Source: Streptomyces sp. TLI_146
GTDB lineage: Bacteria; Actinomycetota; Actinomycetes; Streptomycetales; Streptomycetaceae
Direction: 5' to 3'
DNA: 64,000 nucleotides
NCBI RefSeq assembly: GCF_002846415.1
Contig: NZ_PJMX01000001.1
Location: forward strand, 6,386,001-6,450,000
This document shows, in pieces, positions 16,619 to 24,928 of the stretch (position 1 is the first letter of the stretch; every line of letters starts with the position of its first letter). The position numbers were made by a program, and so were the translations under genes. A model generated the notes under the pieces. That model was not told where the DNA came from. It did no database searches and saw only the letters and a list, made by a program, of their open reading frames with translations.

Positions 16619-17302
16619 TTGACGTCGCCCGTGAGAGCGAAAGTACGTTCAATGCCCCTCGCCTCCTCCAAGACTCGATACGAGCGCAACGGTCTTACCG
16701 TCCCCTGGATCACGACCTGGAGTCCGGAGAAGATGACGATCCCTCCAGTCACCCTTCGGCGTGACGCTAGGGGGAGCCACCTCGGGTACGAGCAGGAGAC
16801 CCTGTACGACCGTGACACCAACGGCGTGCTGTGGGTCCGCCAGGGCCTCGCCCGTGGAAAGGGTGACCCGGACTTTCCTGCGGTCCACGCCCTGCGGCAA
16901 CGGAGGGCCATGCTGGACATGCTCTGCCAGGTCTGCGGTGGCTCGACCCTGGAAGAGCACTTCGAGCGGCAGCTCTACATTGCCCGCAGCCTCGACGGCC
17001 TGAACATCCAGGAGAGCGAACGCACCAGCGCACCCCCTGTTTGTACCTCCTGTGCGCCGGAAGCAGTCGTGAGCTGTCCTCGTCTCAAGGGGAGATACGT
17101 CGCGGCGTGGGTCACACACTCCATCCCCTGGGGGGTTATGGGCATTGTGCACAACCAGTGGACCCTTGAACGCACGTCACAAGGCGCCGAAGAAGTGGCC
17201 TACACAGACCCACGCATCCGCTGGACCGTAGCCGTCCGGACGGTTAACTGCCTCTACGGCTGTACGCCGGTTCAGGTGGGAAACCTCCACTTGGCACTCT
17301 GA
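16619..17302 (+). CDS. Hypothetical protein with cysteine pairs
   Basis: A 227-residue protein if the TTG at 16619 is used; the ATG at 16652 is an alternative and neither has a strong ribosome site. The central part contains CQVCGGSTLEEHFERQLYIA and, about 40 residues later, CTSCAPEAVVSCPRL, so two CxxC pairs could bind zinc as in HNH-like or ribbon proteins, although no HNH catalytic motif is visible. The C-terminal part is strand-rich. It is the last gene of the rightward run begun at 14150. Confidence 0.6.
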   Translation: MTSPVRAKVRSMPLASSKTRYERNGLTVPWITTWSPEKMTIPPVTLRRDARGSHLGYEQETLYDRDTNGVLWVRQGLARGKGDPDFPAVHALRQRRAMLDMLCQVCGGSTLEEHFERQLYIARSLDGLNIQESERTSAPPVCTSCAPEAVVSCPRLKGRYVAAWVTHSIPWGVMGIVHNQWTLERTSQGAEEVAYTDPRIRWTVAVRTVNCLYGCTPVQVGNLHLAL

Positions 17303-17497
17303 TTCACCCGCTACGCCCTCGACGCCTGGCCGCGTTCGGGGGCACGGGTCTTTTTCCAAGCATTTCGATGATTCCGTGACCCCGACCGTTAGATCACCGT
17401 ATTTGTCGAGAGCGCTTCTTCCGGATTGTGCTGCGTGGTGAATCGCTGAGGGCAATTCCATCGCGCCCCATCCCTGCTGGAATTCAGGCCGGACTAC

Positions 17498-17526
17498 TTG
17501 TTTAGCAACACAAAGCTTGCTACAAT
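17498..17526 (+). promoter_or_regulatory. Candidate sigma-70-type promoter
   Basis: TTGTTT at 17498-17503 and TACAAT at 17521-17526 are spaced by 17 bases. The -10 is good and the -35 weak. It points at the small membrane protein gene at 17670. Confidence 0.45.
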
Positions 17527-17600
17527 CGCGGCATCCATTTTGAAAACCATTTTCACATGGATAGGCGGCCCTCGCGGCCCCGCGTGATCAACTCGCCTCG

Positions 17601-17666
17601 CCAGCTCCATGCGGGGCGGGCGTGCGCGGTGATCGCTTACCTGCACGACTCGCCACATGGAGCTGG
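17601..17666 (+). repeat. Inverted repeat covering the ribosome site of 17670
   Basis: CCAGCTCCATG (17601-17611) is the exact reverse complement of 17656-17666. The right arm contains the GGAG at 17659-17662, seven bases before the ATG. The layout parallels that upstream of the small membrane protein at 1173. Confidence 0.55.
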
Positions 17667-17669
17667 AGC

Positions 17670-17810
17670 ATGAAGCTGCACGCGATTATCTTTAACGAAA
17701 GGGGGCAGGGTGCTATTTGGCCGGGACTTAGGCTCTGGCTGGTTATTACGCTGTCGCTTGGCCTCTTCGTTGCCCTGCTTCTCGGCATGATATTCTCCCA
17801 CCATCACTAA
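17670..17810 (+). CDS. Very small membrane protein
   Basis: A 46-residue protein. It starts MKLHAIIFNERGQGAIWPGL and has one hydrophobic helix at about residues 21-41 (LWLVITLSLGLFVALLLGMIF), followed by SHHH. GGAG lies seven bases before the ATG, inside an inverted-repeat arm. An intrinsic terminator follows. Size and topology resemble type I toxin or small regulatory membrane peptides, but no antisense RNA can be shown. The frame remains open a little further left without a ribosome site. Confidence 0.5.
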   Translation: MKLHAIIFNERGQGAIWPGLRLWLVITLSLGLFVALLLGMIFSHHH

Positions 17811-17823
17811 GGCTTCCCAAGCG

Positions 17824-17854
17824 GGCAGTCAGGGACTTTCCTTGGCTGCCTTTT
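17824..17854 (+). terminator. Intrinsic terminator
   Basis: A 12-base stem (17824-17835 with 17839-17850, two G-T pairs) with a three-base loop is followed by TTTT. It sits 13 bases after the small membrane gene. Confidence 0.8.
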
Positions 17855-17976
17855 CATTGTGTGCCTTGCAGTTTTTGAGGGCTGCTCCTGATGAGTGATT
17901 TTCGGTGGTCACTGGTTTAGTGAGGCGAGATCAGGGGGGACGGATTCCCGGTACGCCGTCGAACTGTGGAGCCGCA

Positions 17977-18327
17977 GTGAAGTCCGTTAATCGTGACGAG
18001 TTCGTTTCCGAGGTCGTTGACCATTGTATGAAGACCACGGGCTACACCGGCCTGTCGATCAGCCCTTCCATTAAGTCATTTATTCTTGACTATGTTCTGG
18101 TGGAGGAGGGCGAGTGGAATAAGGTGCAAGAGGCGAATCCTGGTGCGCTGGATCTCGTGCGCACGCGAGCGGACCTTGAGCACTATATTCGCACCGGTCT
18201 AGAGTTCTTTCGGCCGGAGTACATTAAGGAAGATGACCTGCCGGTGATCGCGGCGGCGCTCAGGATTAAGTTTCGATCGGCTCTTTGCCTTTGGCCGGTT
18301 GATGGCGAGAAGAACAATCGCGCCTAG
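17977..18327 (+). CDS. Hypothetical protein
   Basis: A 116-residue protein from the GTG at 17977, preceded by TGGAG; the frame to the left is less convincing. It is acidic and mostly helical (DEFVSEVVDHCMKTTGYTGL, then RTRADLEHYIRTGLEFFRPEY). GC content is lower than that of the element core. The membrane protein gene follows after eight bases, so the pair is probably one transcript. Function unknown. Confidence 0.55.
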   Translation: MKSVNRDEFVSEVVDHCMKTTGYTGLSISPSIKSFILDYVLVEEGEWNKVQEANPGALDLVRTRADLEHYIRTGLEFFRPEYIKEDDLPVIAAALRIKFRSALCLWPVDGEKNNRA

Positions 18328-18335
18328 CGGCGACT

Positions 18336-18887
18336 GTGGCTCGGAGCAAGAGGTCAAAGAAACGGCCAGCGCCCCTGCGTCGCGCCGGTCCTGCGTTGCA
18401 ACGTAGAGCCGGGCGCCGCGTTACTTCTGAGGACTTGCGCTCGGGGGTGGCTGTCGTTGCTGCGTATCTTTCGACAACCATCACAGGAACCGCAACAATC
18501 TTTGTGCTCAGTGTGACCATTTTGGTCGGCCTTCTCGGGTCGGACACTGATTGGTTGTTCTATGTAGGGCTCTTCTTTTTGCTTCTGGCTTTCATTCTTG
18601 GGCTAGCAGCGATGGGGAGAATGATCAGTATGCTCTCCGTGTCTCGATATAAGGTTGATCCATATGACAAGCCACTGATGAGAATTGCTGCCGCTCACCT
18701 GGCATGTGGCGCGCTCGCCCTCGTGGCTCTCGGACTGTTTGCAAGCTTCAATCTCAAGATTGGGCATACATCAGATAGGCGAGGTACCTGCCCGGAGTGC
18801 GCCAGCCCGTCTCCCACTACTTCTTCGTCGCATCCTGTACCTTCGCCCTCAGTTTCACAGTCTCAAACAATCTCTCCCGACCCGTGA
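18336..18887 (+). CDS. Multi-pass membrane protein, unknown function
   Basis: A 183-residue protein with GTG start. The N-terminal 30 residues are strongly basic (ARSKRSKKRPAPLRRAG). Three or four hydrophobic segments follow near residues 38-64, 74-95 and 115-138. The tail after residue 148 is Ser/Pro-rich and probably extracellular. Basic N-terminus and membrane hairpins could suit a small effector or pore protein, but no family is recognised. Lower GC content matches the gene before it. Confidence 0.55.
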   Translation: MARSKRSKKRPAPLRRAGPALQRRAGRRVTSEDLRSGVAVVAAYLSTTITGTATIFVLSVTILVGLLGSDTDWLFYVGLFFLLLAFILGLAAMGRMISMLSVSRYKVDPYDKPLMRIAAAHLACGALALVALGLFASFNLKIGHTSDRRGTCPECASPSPTTSSSHPVPSPSVSQSQTISPDP

Positions 18888-19309
18888 ACCGGGCAATCAA
18901 GCGCATGTCGCACGGGACTTCGCTGTGCGAGTCGTGGCGGGCAATGCACAGGTGAGCGGCCCACCTGGTGCTGCGCGTGTCGAGCGAGTGGCCCGAACTA
19001 TCCCGAGTCAGGCAGCGCGGTGCCAGGCCAGCGCCAAGGAGCGGGTCGAGGAGGGAGCGTCGTTCTCCGCCGTCTTCGCCGTCTGCGGAAGCGCTGCACC
19101 CGATCGCACCGGACGAACGGCGCCCAAGCGTCGCGAGCGCGCGTGATCTGAACGAATCGCTGTCAGAGCATTCCCCACGAAGCCCGAACCGCAGACTGGA
19201 ACCTCCGTCGGATCCCGAAAACCCCTCGTTGGGACGCGGGTTCGGTCTCTAGTGCGGTGACTGCATAGGTCCGCCTGGCACGATCTGCCGAGCCGTCGGG
19301 CGTTGTTGA
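18888..19309. other. Gene-free stretch
   Basis: No credible gene on either strand. The last 25 bases (TCGGGCGTTGTTGATCACTT and neighbours) match the bases flanking the complete gene that ends at 27364, so the repeat described below begins here. The rest may be degraded coding sequence. Confidence 0.4.
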
Positions 19310-19585
19310 TCACTTCAGCGTGTACGTCGTCTCGACGGCGGTCATCTTCCCCTCGGGGGTGACCATGACCCGGATCGTGCCGCCGGAGCAGCAGACGCTT
19401 CGCCCCACCGTGATCTTCTCCGGCCCGATCTCACCCTTGTCGTTCGCTTGAACGAGACGGCGCTCCGCCCGATGCCACGAGAAGGTCGTCCCCGGACCTG
19501 CCAGCAGTGGCACCCAGACCTCGGCACCCGGCTCGAAGCCCTTACCGGTCAGCGAGAAGGATTCGCCGGCCGAACCCGCCGCCGG
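19310..19585 (-). pseudogene. 3' fragment of a membrane-protein gene, repeat copy A
   Basis: The leftward frame encodes the same C-terminal Ig-like domain as the complete gene 27364-28452: it reads SAGESFSLTGKGFEPGAE, the TFSWHRAERRLVQAN segment and KITVGRSVCCSGGTIRV. About 90 codons remain and there is no start codon with a ribosome site. The similarity stops near 19585, only 17 bases from the stop codon of the NACHT gene, so the fragment was joined to that gene's 3' end. The frame is intact within the fragment, suggesting either recent capture or selection. Confidence 0.75.
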
Positions 19586-19601
19586 GCGCCGTGCGTCTTG
19601 C

Positions 19602-21827
19602 CTACGGGATCGGGTTCCGGGCTAGGTAGTCCTGCAGTTCTCGATGGCGGAATTGGTAGCCTCCGCCGGCCACTCTGATCAGGGCCGCCTCGTAGCACCA
19701 GTTCAAGAACTGCCCCAGCCGCCAGGGCAGCCACTGGTCATTCCACCGCCGGGTGCACAACAACAGGGCGATATACCGTGTCCCGGCCAGCCCGCCCGTG
19801 ATGCCCAGGACGGGGCCGCCCCCGATCCCGATCGCGAGTCCGCCTATCAGCCAGGCTGTGAGCACGCCTGTGAGCAGGCCAGCATGCTCGGTCGTGAGCG
19901 TTCCCAGGAAAGTGACCGCGCCACCTCCTGTCAGGCCGAACATGACCCCAGATGTGGTCTTGCCCAATCGTCTGCCCGCCACCCCGCCCAGGAACGCACC
20001 GGCAAGCGCCATCGCGATTCCGCCCGTAAGCCCGGCGAGGCCGCCCGTGAGCCCGGCGGCGAGCGCGGCAGCACAGCCGAACCCCAGGCCGAACGCGAGG
20101 TCGTCGCGCACCATGTCCCTCGGGTCACCCGCTTCGATCCTCCCAGGGGCCGCGAGCCCGGCCGCGAGCCCGGCGGCGAGCGCGGTCATGACCCCTACCG
20201 AGACTCCGGCGGGGACACCGGCGGCCAACTCGACGCCGATCCCCGCGACGCTTCCTCCGGCGAGTCCGACGGGAAGACCGGACGACAGGTGGCGCGCTCC
20301 AGAGCGCGTCCGCAATCGGTACAGGTCTGCTCGGGTCGCCTCGGGCCAAACGCCCTGCCACGCCACGAACGCCGGCCAGAAGGCTGCCAAAGCCCATATG
20401 GAGACGGTGAGGATGAGGAGATACACCGAGGTGGAGGATGTAGCCGCATGAGCCGCGATGGCGGCGGCACCCATGCTCCACGCCCCAACAATCATTGCTG
20501 CGTGGACCAGGCGAGGGCGGCGCAATCCTGCCAGGGGCCACAGTTCGTGTAGGACCACATCGGTGCTCGGCAGCGGTCTGCCCGCCGCACTCCGCCCAGT
20601 CGCGATGTTGTTATCCAGGTAGCCGGCGAGGACGGCGAGCCAGGCATGGACCTGGTCCGGCGTGTAGGAGGCGCCCTTGGGGCGAGGATGCAGGGCGGTG
20701 GCAGCCGGGATAAACAGACGCAGAAGGTGGTCACGGATCGCCTCAAGGGCGTTCAGGTCTGGGGCGAGCAGATCTTCGAGGTTGTGCACGTAGATGCCGG
20801 TGCGTGGGTCGCGTTGTTCGTAGATGGTCACCGCCAGCGTGAGCCGCCAGGGTGTGGACAGGCTTTGGGCCAGCAGTCCCGACGGATGGTGACCGAGCTC
20901 ATGGAGCACGGGCCGCCATCGAGTCAGTTCGCTGACCCTGCGGTTGAGGAAGTCACGTGCCTTGACGGCGCTGACCGGGCGGATCTCCACGTGCGCGGCA
21001 TCCTGTACCCATATTCGCATCGCCTCCAGCGCCTGGTACTGATCACTGCGGCAGGTGAGCACCAGCTCCGCCTTGCCTCGCCCGTGCTGATAGGCGTTCA
21101 GCGCACGCAGAGCCCGGCCGGCACGGGAGGCATAGACCAGAGCGGGACCGTCGTCCATCTCGTCCAGACCATCCACCACCGGCAGCACCCGGTGAGCGGC
21201 GACCAATGCCGTGGCCGTGGCGGGCGGCACCCGGTATACCTCGCTCAAGCGCGTCGATAGCCATGCTTCCACTGGTTGATCGGTGTCCCAAGCGGCGGCT
21301 GATAGCCGCACAGGCACGGGATCTTCGGGCGCCCGGTCTTCCAGCAGTCCCAGGATCAGTTCCACGGCCAGCACTGTCTTACCCGCCCCTGGTGCTCCGG
21401 TGATAACCATCCGACGTGGGCGTAACTGCCGGTAATATGCCACCACTTCCGCCAGGCGCCCGAGTAGAGCAGCGCCCATGGCGTCATGGGCCGCGGCAGG
21501 ACGGAAGTCGAACTCCACGTCGATGGTCTTGTCATGGGCGCCGAGCAACTGGCGCCGCGCGTCGCTCTCCGCGACCAACACCGCTCTGGCCAGCAGCGCC
21601 GCTGCCGTGGTCACGTCGGTCTCCTGCCACCGCAGTGTCCGCACGGACAGCCACCCGGCCCAGATGCTGACGACTAACGCCAGCAACCCGATGGCTGCGC
21701 CAAGTGGGTCGATGTCCCCCACTTTGGCCTTGGGTATCGGCTGGTCCAAGAAGGGCGCCAGCACAACCGCCAACGCCACGATCGTCCCGCAAGTGAATGC
21801 CGTTCGGCGCCTTCCACCCGTGTGCAT
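19602..21827 (-). CDS. Membrane-anchored NACHT-type STAND NTPase
   Basis: A 741-residue protein starting at the ATG at 21827. Two membrane segments lie near residues 12-28 and 41-61. The NTPase domain has Walker A GAPGAGKT at about 144-151 and Walker B VLPVVDGLDEMDD at about 214-226, with the DGLDE acidic signature of NACHT proteins. From about residue 455 a long Gly/Ala-rich membrane region carries repeats such as GLAGLTGGIAMALAGAFLGG. The end reads FRHRELQDYLA, matching the motif that closes many NACHT/STAND modules. Bacterial NACHT proteins are phage-sensing defence ATPases; here the membrane part may be the effector. It stands next to a Gabija-like pair. Confidence 0.8.
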   Translation of the reverse strand: MHTGGRRRTAFTCGTIVALAVVLAPFLDQPIPKAKVGDIDPLGAAIGLLALVVSIWAGWLSVRTLRWQETDVTTAAALLARAVLVAESDARRQLLGAHDKTIDVEFDFRPAAAHDAMGAALLGRLAEVVAYYRQLRPRRMVITGAPGAGKTVLAVELILGLLEDRAPEDPVPVRLSAAAWDTDQPVEAWLSTRLSEVYRVPPATATALVAAHRVLPVVDGLDEMDDGPALVYASRAGRALRALNAYQHGRGKAELVLTCRSDQYQALEAMRIWVQDAAHVEIRPVSAVKARDFLNRRVSELTRWRPVLHELGHHPSGLLAQSLSTPWRLTLAVTIYEQRDPRTGIYVHNLEDLLAPDLNALEAIRDHLLRLFIPAATALHPRPKGASYTPDQVHAWLAVLAGYLDNNIATGRSAAGRPLPSTDVVLHELWPLAGLRRPRLVHAAMIVGAWSMGAAAIAAHAATSSTSVYLLILTVSIWALAAFWPAFVAWQGVWPEATRADLYRLRTRSGARHLSSGLPVGLAGGSVAGIGVELAAGVPAGVSVGVMTALAAGLAAGLAAPGRIEAGDPRDMVRDDLAFGLGFGCAAALAAGLTGGLAGLTGGIAMALAGAFLGGVAGRRLGKTTSGVMFGLTGGGAVTFLGTLTTEHAGLLTGVLTAWLIGGLAIGIGGGPVLGITGGLAGTRYIALLLCTRRWNDQWLPWRLGQFLNWCYEAALIRVAGGGYQFRHRELQDYLARNPIP

Positions 21828-22178
21828 GAGTACAGCATGGTGGGCAGCACACGGTGGGCGCCGAGAAAGGGTCCGGCGGAATCAATATCTGGTTGCGAAC
21901 CGGCGGATCGCACGCCCCTGATGAGGTGCAAGAAACTCCCTGCAGCGAAGATCAACGTCAGTCACTAGGAACTGCGCGAGATCCACCAGGCAGGACTGGC
22001 GCGGAACTTCCGCGAAGTTGGCACCGGATTGCTCATCTACAACTCGGCCGGATGCCCGAACTGACAGGGACGAGCCGTCAAGCGCTTAGAACCCCAGCTA
22101 CGCATCTGCCCAGTTCAGCCGGGCGTAAGCAGCCCTACGAGCGAAGTCTTGGGCCTGGCTCGCCCATGACTGGCTCGC
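21828..22178. other. Gene-free stretch with a possible gene remnant
   Basis: A short rightward frame around 21970-22065 (LARNFREVGTGLLIYNSAG, then a stop) looks like the C-terminal end of a protein, but no start is found. Nothing else is recognised. The promoter of the leftward NACHT gene should lie here. Confidence 0.35.
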
Positions 22179-23063
22179 CTACTGGCGCCCCGTCCGGACC
22201 TCTTCAGCGAGCCGGTGAAGTAGCGAGGCTGCCATACCGTTGAGCGTGATGGCGTCGTCTCGTACCCACGCGGCGCTGCCAATCGGGCCGTCGTTGTGTT
22301 GAGGCCCGCTCGCCTGGTTGAACAGAGCCCGCAGCAACTCGCCGTAGCCATCCGCCTGATCCGCCAGTCGATCGAGCAGAACTCCGTACCGGTCTCCCTG
22401 GTCCTGGTCGTCTCGCTTCTTGGCGCCGTTCTGCGGCCAGATGTTCAGCTTGCGCATCGCGTCCACCGCCAGCCGGGTCTCGCGGATGGCATCGGGGTAC
22501 TCGCCGGCCGTGATCTGACGGTCCGCAGTTCGCAGATGCCCCGCGGCAGCGGCCAGGGGCCCGCCGGTTAGGGGCAGTGGCACCGTGATGGTGAACGACA
22601 CTGCCAGGCCCAGCTGCTCGATTTGGTTCTCCCAGACGCTGGCCGGGATGCGCCGCTGTTCTTGGGCATGGGCGAACGGATAGCCCCCAGTCTGTGGCAG
22701 CGCCCCTTCAACATCGAGGGTGACTGCTAGGTCCTGGCCGTTGCGGTGTTGCTCCAGCGCCAGCACCTGCTCGGAGGTGACTGGGATGATCAGGTCCACG
22801 GTCCTCACGTTCGCCTTGGTCCGCAGCGGCACTGGCGCTGGCAAGAACGATCCCACCCAACCCCGGCCGTCCGTCGCCCGCAGCTCTCCTGACAGCATGG
22901 CCTGGTTGATGCCCTCAGCGACGTTCAGCCGTTCAATCTCGACGCGCACGGCCAGGCGGTGAGCGCCAAGTCCTGGCATGAGGGAGATAGCCGGTATCCC
23001 GCCCGGCTCCGGCGACCTCAGCCGTAGCAGCGTGCCATCCTCGAACTTCATGTCCACAGCCAT
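22179..23063 (-). CDS. Unknown protein beside defence genes
   Basis: A 294-residue protein; AAGGAG lies eight bases before the ATG at 23063. The N-terminal 150 residues are strand-rich (MAVDMKFEDGTLLRLRSPEP, LAVRVEIERLNVAEG, TVDLIIPVTSEQVLALEQ). The C-terminal 130 are helical (HLRTADRQITAGEYPDAIRE, then LLDRLADQADGYGELLRALF), somewhat like HEPN-type helical bundles though the RxxxxH motif is not evident. It lies between the NACHT and the Gabija-like genes, divergent from the latter with about 265 bases between. It may be a third defence component or a sensor; no family is recognised. Confidence 0.6.
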   Translation of the reverse strand: MAVDMKFEDGTLLRLRSPEPGGIPAISLMPGLGAHRLAVRVEIERLNVAEGINQAMLSGELRATDGRGWVGSFLPAPVPLRTKANVRTVDLIIPVTSEQVLALEQHRNGQDLAVTLDVEGALPQTGGYPFAHAQEQRRIPASVWENQIEQLGLAVSFTITVPLPLTGGPLAAAAGHLRTADRQITAGEYPDAIRETRLAVDAMRKLNIWPQNGAKKRDDQDQGDRYGVLLDRLADQADGYGELLRALFNQASGPQHNDGPIGSAAWVRDDAITLNGMAASLLHRLAEEVRTGRQ

Positions 23064-23329
23064 CGCATCTCCTTGATCAGAAGGCGATTGTCGGGCATCC
23101 AGTGGCTAGGCGCGCTGCCTTTCGATAGATCCTTGTGGCCAGATTGAACAAAAGTTCGATTGCATGCACTTTGGTCGTTTTGTGGCGGCTCCCTTATGTG
23201 CCTGCTACGCTCCGGAGCTCCGGTCATATCAGTAGGCATATAGGGCAACTCCTGTCTCTGGTGCTCACTTTGGGCTCGTAGAAATCGCCAGGTGATCGTA
23301 AAATGGAACATATGTAATCCGGGGGGATC

Positions 23330-24928
23330 GTGCTCAGCAAGATCATCATCAAGAACTACCGGACGTTCCAAGATTTCACGCTTGAGTTCGATCCGAAGAT
23401 GAACATTTTGGTCGGAGACAACGACCGGGGGAAGTCGACCCTCCTGGAAGCCATTGGCCTCGCGCTGACCGGTCGCATCCACGGTCGACTCCTAGCGCAC
23501 GAGCTTTCGCCGTACCTGTTCAACAAGGACGTTGTCGACGAGTACATCGCGGCTTTACGGGATGGTGCTGTAGCGCGGCCGCCCGAGATCGTCATCGACC
23601 TGTTCCTGGACGGTAAGACGGCGCCGCCGACCTTGAAGGGGACCAACAACCTCCTCAAGAGCGACGAGCCTGGTGTCCGCATCCGGGCGTCGCTCAACCC
23701 TGACTACGAGGCGGAGTACCGCGAGTTCATCAAGAACCCAGCGCAGGTCCGGCTGGTGCCCACTGAGTACTACAAGGTCGACTGGCTCGACTTCGGCGGC
23801 AACGGCATCACCTTCCAACGTATCCCTGCCACGGCCTCCTTGATCGACGCGGCCAACATCCACCTCCAGAGTGGCGTCGACTACTACCTCAACGGCATCA
23901 TCAGCCAGAGCTTGGAGACCGGCGAGCGGGTCGAGCTGGCTCGGGCCTATCGCAGCTTGCGTGAGAACTTCGTCAGCGACGAGGCCATCGTCAAGATCAA
24001 CGAGAAGCTGCGTGACGGCCGGCGCGAGGTCAGTGACCGCGAGCTGACCCTGAACATCGACGTCTCCCAGAAGTCCAATTGGGAGAGCAACATCGTGCCT
24101 CACCTCGACGACCTGCCGTTCCAGTTCGTCGGCAAGGGGGAGCAGAGCACCTTGAAGATTCTCCTGGCCTTGAACAAGCAGGTGGAAGAGGCGCACGTTG
24201 TCCTGGTCGAGGAACCGGAGAACCACCTGTCGTTCCCGAATCTTGGCAAGCTGATCCACAAGATCAGCACGAAGTGTGAGGGCAAGCAGGTCTTCATCAC
24301 CACGCACAGCTCGTACGTACTGAACAAGTTGGGCCTGGAGAACCTCGTCCTGCTGTCCGCGCAGCAAGGCTTCCGCCTGTCCAGTCTGCCGGCCGGCACG
24401 CGGGACTACTTCCGCAAGCTGTCGGGCTATGACACCTTGCGCGTCGTGCTCGCCCGCCGCTCGATCCTGGTCGAGGGTCCGTCCGACGAGCTAATCGTTC
24501 AGCGCGCCTACCGCGACGCCCACGGCTGCCTGCCAGCTGAAGCCGGCGTTGACGTCCTCAACATCCGCGGTCTGTCCTTCAAACGGTTCCTCGACATCGC
24601 CTCCCTGCTGGAGCACAACAAGGTTGCCGTCGTCACCGACAACGACCACAAGGACGCGGCCGAGGTGAAGGCCCGCTACGACAGCTTCGCGGGCTACCCG
24701 AACATCTCAGTGCATGTGGGCGAGGACAAGGACTTCCCGACGCTGGAACCGCAGCTCCTCAAAGCCAACGGCCGCGCCAAGCTCAACACCATCTTCGGAC
24801 AGGCCTTCACCACGGACGACGACTTGCTCGCGTTCATGAAGGCGCGCAAGACCACCTGCGCGCTGGCTGTCTTCGAGACCACCGAGACCATCACCATGCC
24901 GGGGTACATTGCCGATGCCGTCGCATAA
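23330..24928 (+). CDS. gajA: OLD-family ATPase/TOPRIM nuclease, GajA-like
   Basis: A 532-residue protein. The GTG start follows a GGGGGG ribosome site. The ABC-type ATPase half has Walker A GDNDRGKST at about 29-37, a signature-like segment FVGKGEQSTLKILLALNKQ at about 266-284, Walker B VLVEEPENHLSF at about 289-300 and a switch histidine in FITTHSSYV. The C-terminal TOPRIM half has the glutamate of ILVEGPSDE near 379-385 and the acidic TDNDHKD near 436-442. This is the build of class 2 OLD nucleases such as GajA of Gabija, which cleave DNA when nucleotide is depleted during phage infection. It overlaps the helicase-like gene by 14 bases. Confidence 0.85.
   Translation: MLSKIIIKNYRTFQDFTLEFDPKMNILVGDNDRGKSTLLEAIGLALTGRIHGRLLAHELSPYLFNKDVVDEYIAALRDGAVARPPEIVIDLFLDGKTAPPTLKGTNNLLKSDEPGVRIRASLNPDYEAEYREFIKNPAQVRLVPTEYYKVDWLDFGGNGITFQRIPATASLIDAANIHLQSGVDYYLNGIISQSLETGERVELARAYRSLRENFVSDEAIVKINEKLRDGRREVSDRELTLNIDVSQKSNWESNIVPHLDDLPFQFVGKGEQSTLKILLALNKQVEEAHVVLVEEPENHLSFPNLGKLIHKISTKCEGKQVFITTHSSYVLNKLGLENLVLLSAQQGFRLSSLPAGTRDYFRKLSGYDTLRVVLARRSILVEGPSDELIVQRAYRDAHGCLPAEAGVDVLNIRGLSFKRFLDIASLLEHNKVAVVTDNDHKDAAEVKARYDSFAGYPNISVHVGEDKDFPTLEPQLLKANGRAKLNTIFGQAFTTDDDLLAFMKARKTTCALAVFETTETITMPGYIADAVA

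Larger units (their letters stand above)
17303..17669 (+). other. Gene-free leader with promoter candidate and inverted repeat
   Basis: No coding frame is credible. A promoter candidate lies at 17498-17526 and an inverted repeat at 17601-17666, giving a probable 135-base leader for the small gene at 17670. The leader also has short self-complementary GC blocks near 17570-17585. Confidence 0.45.
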
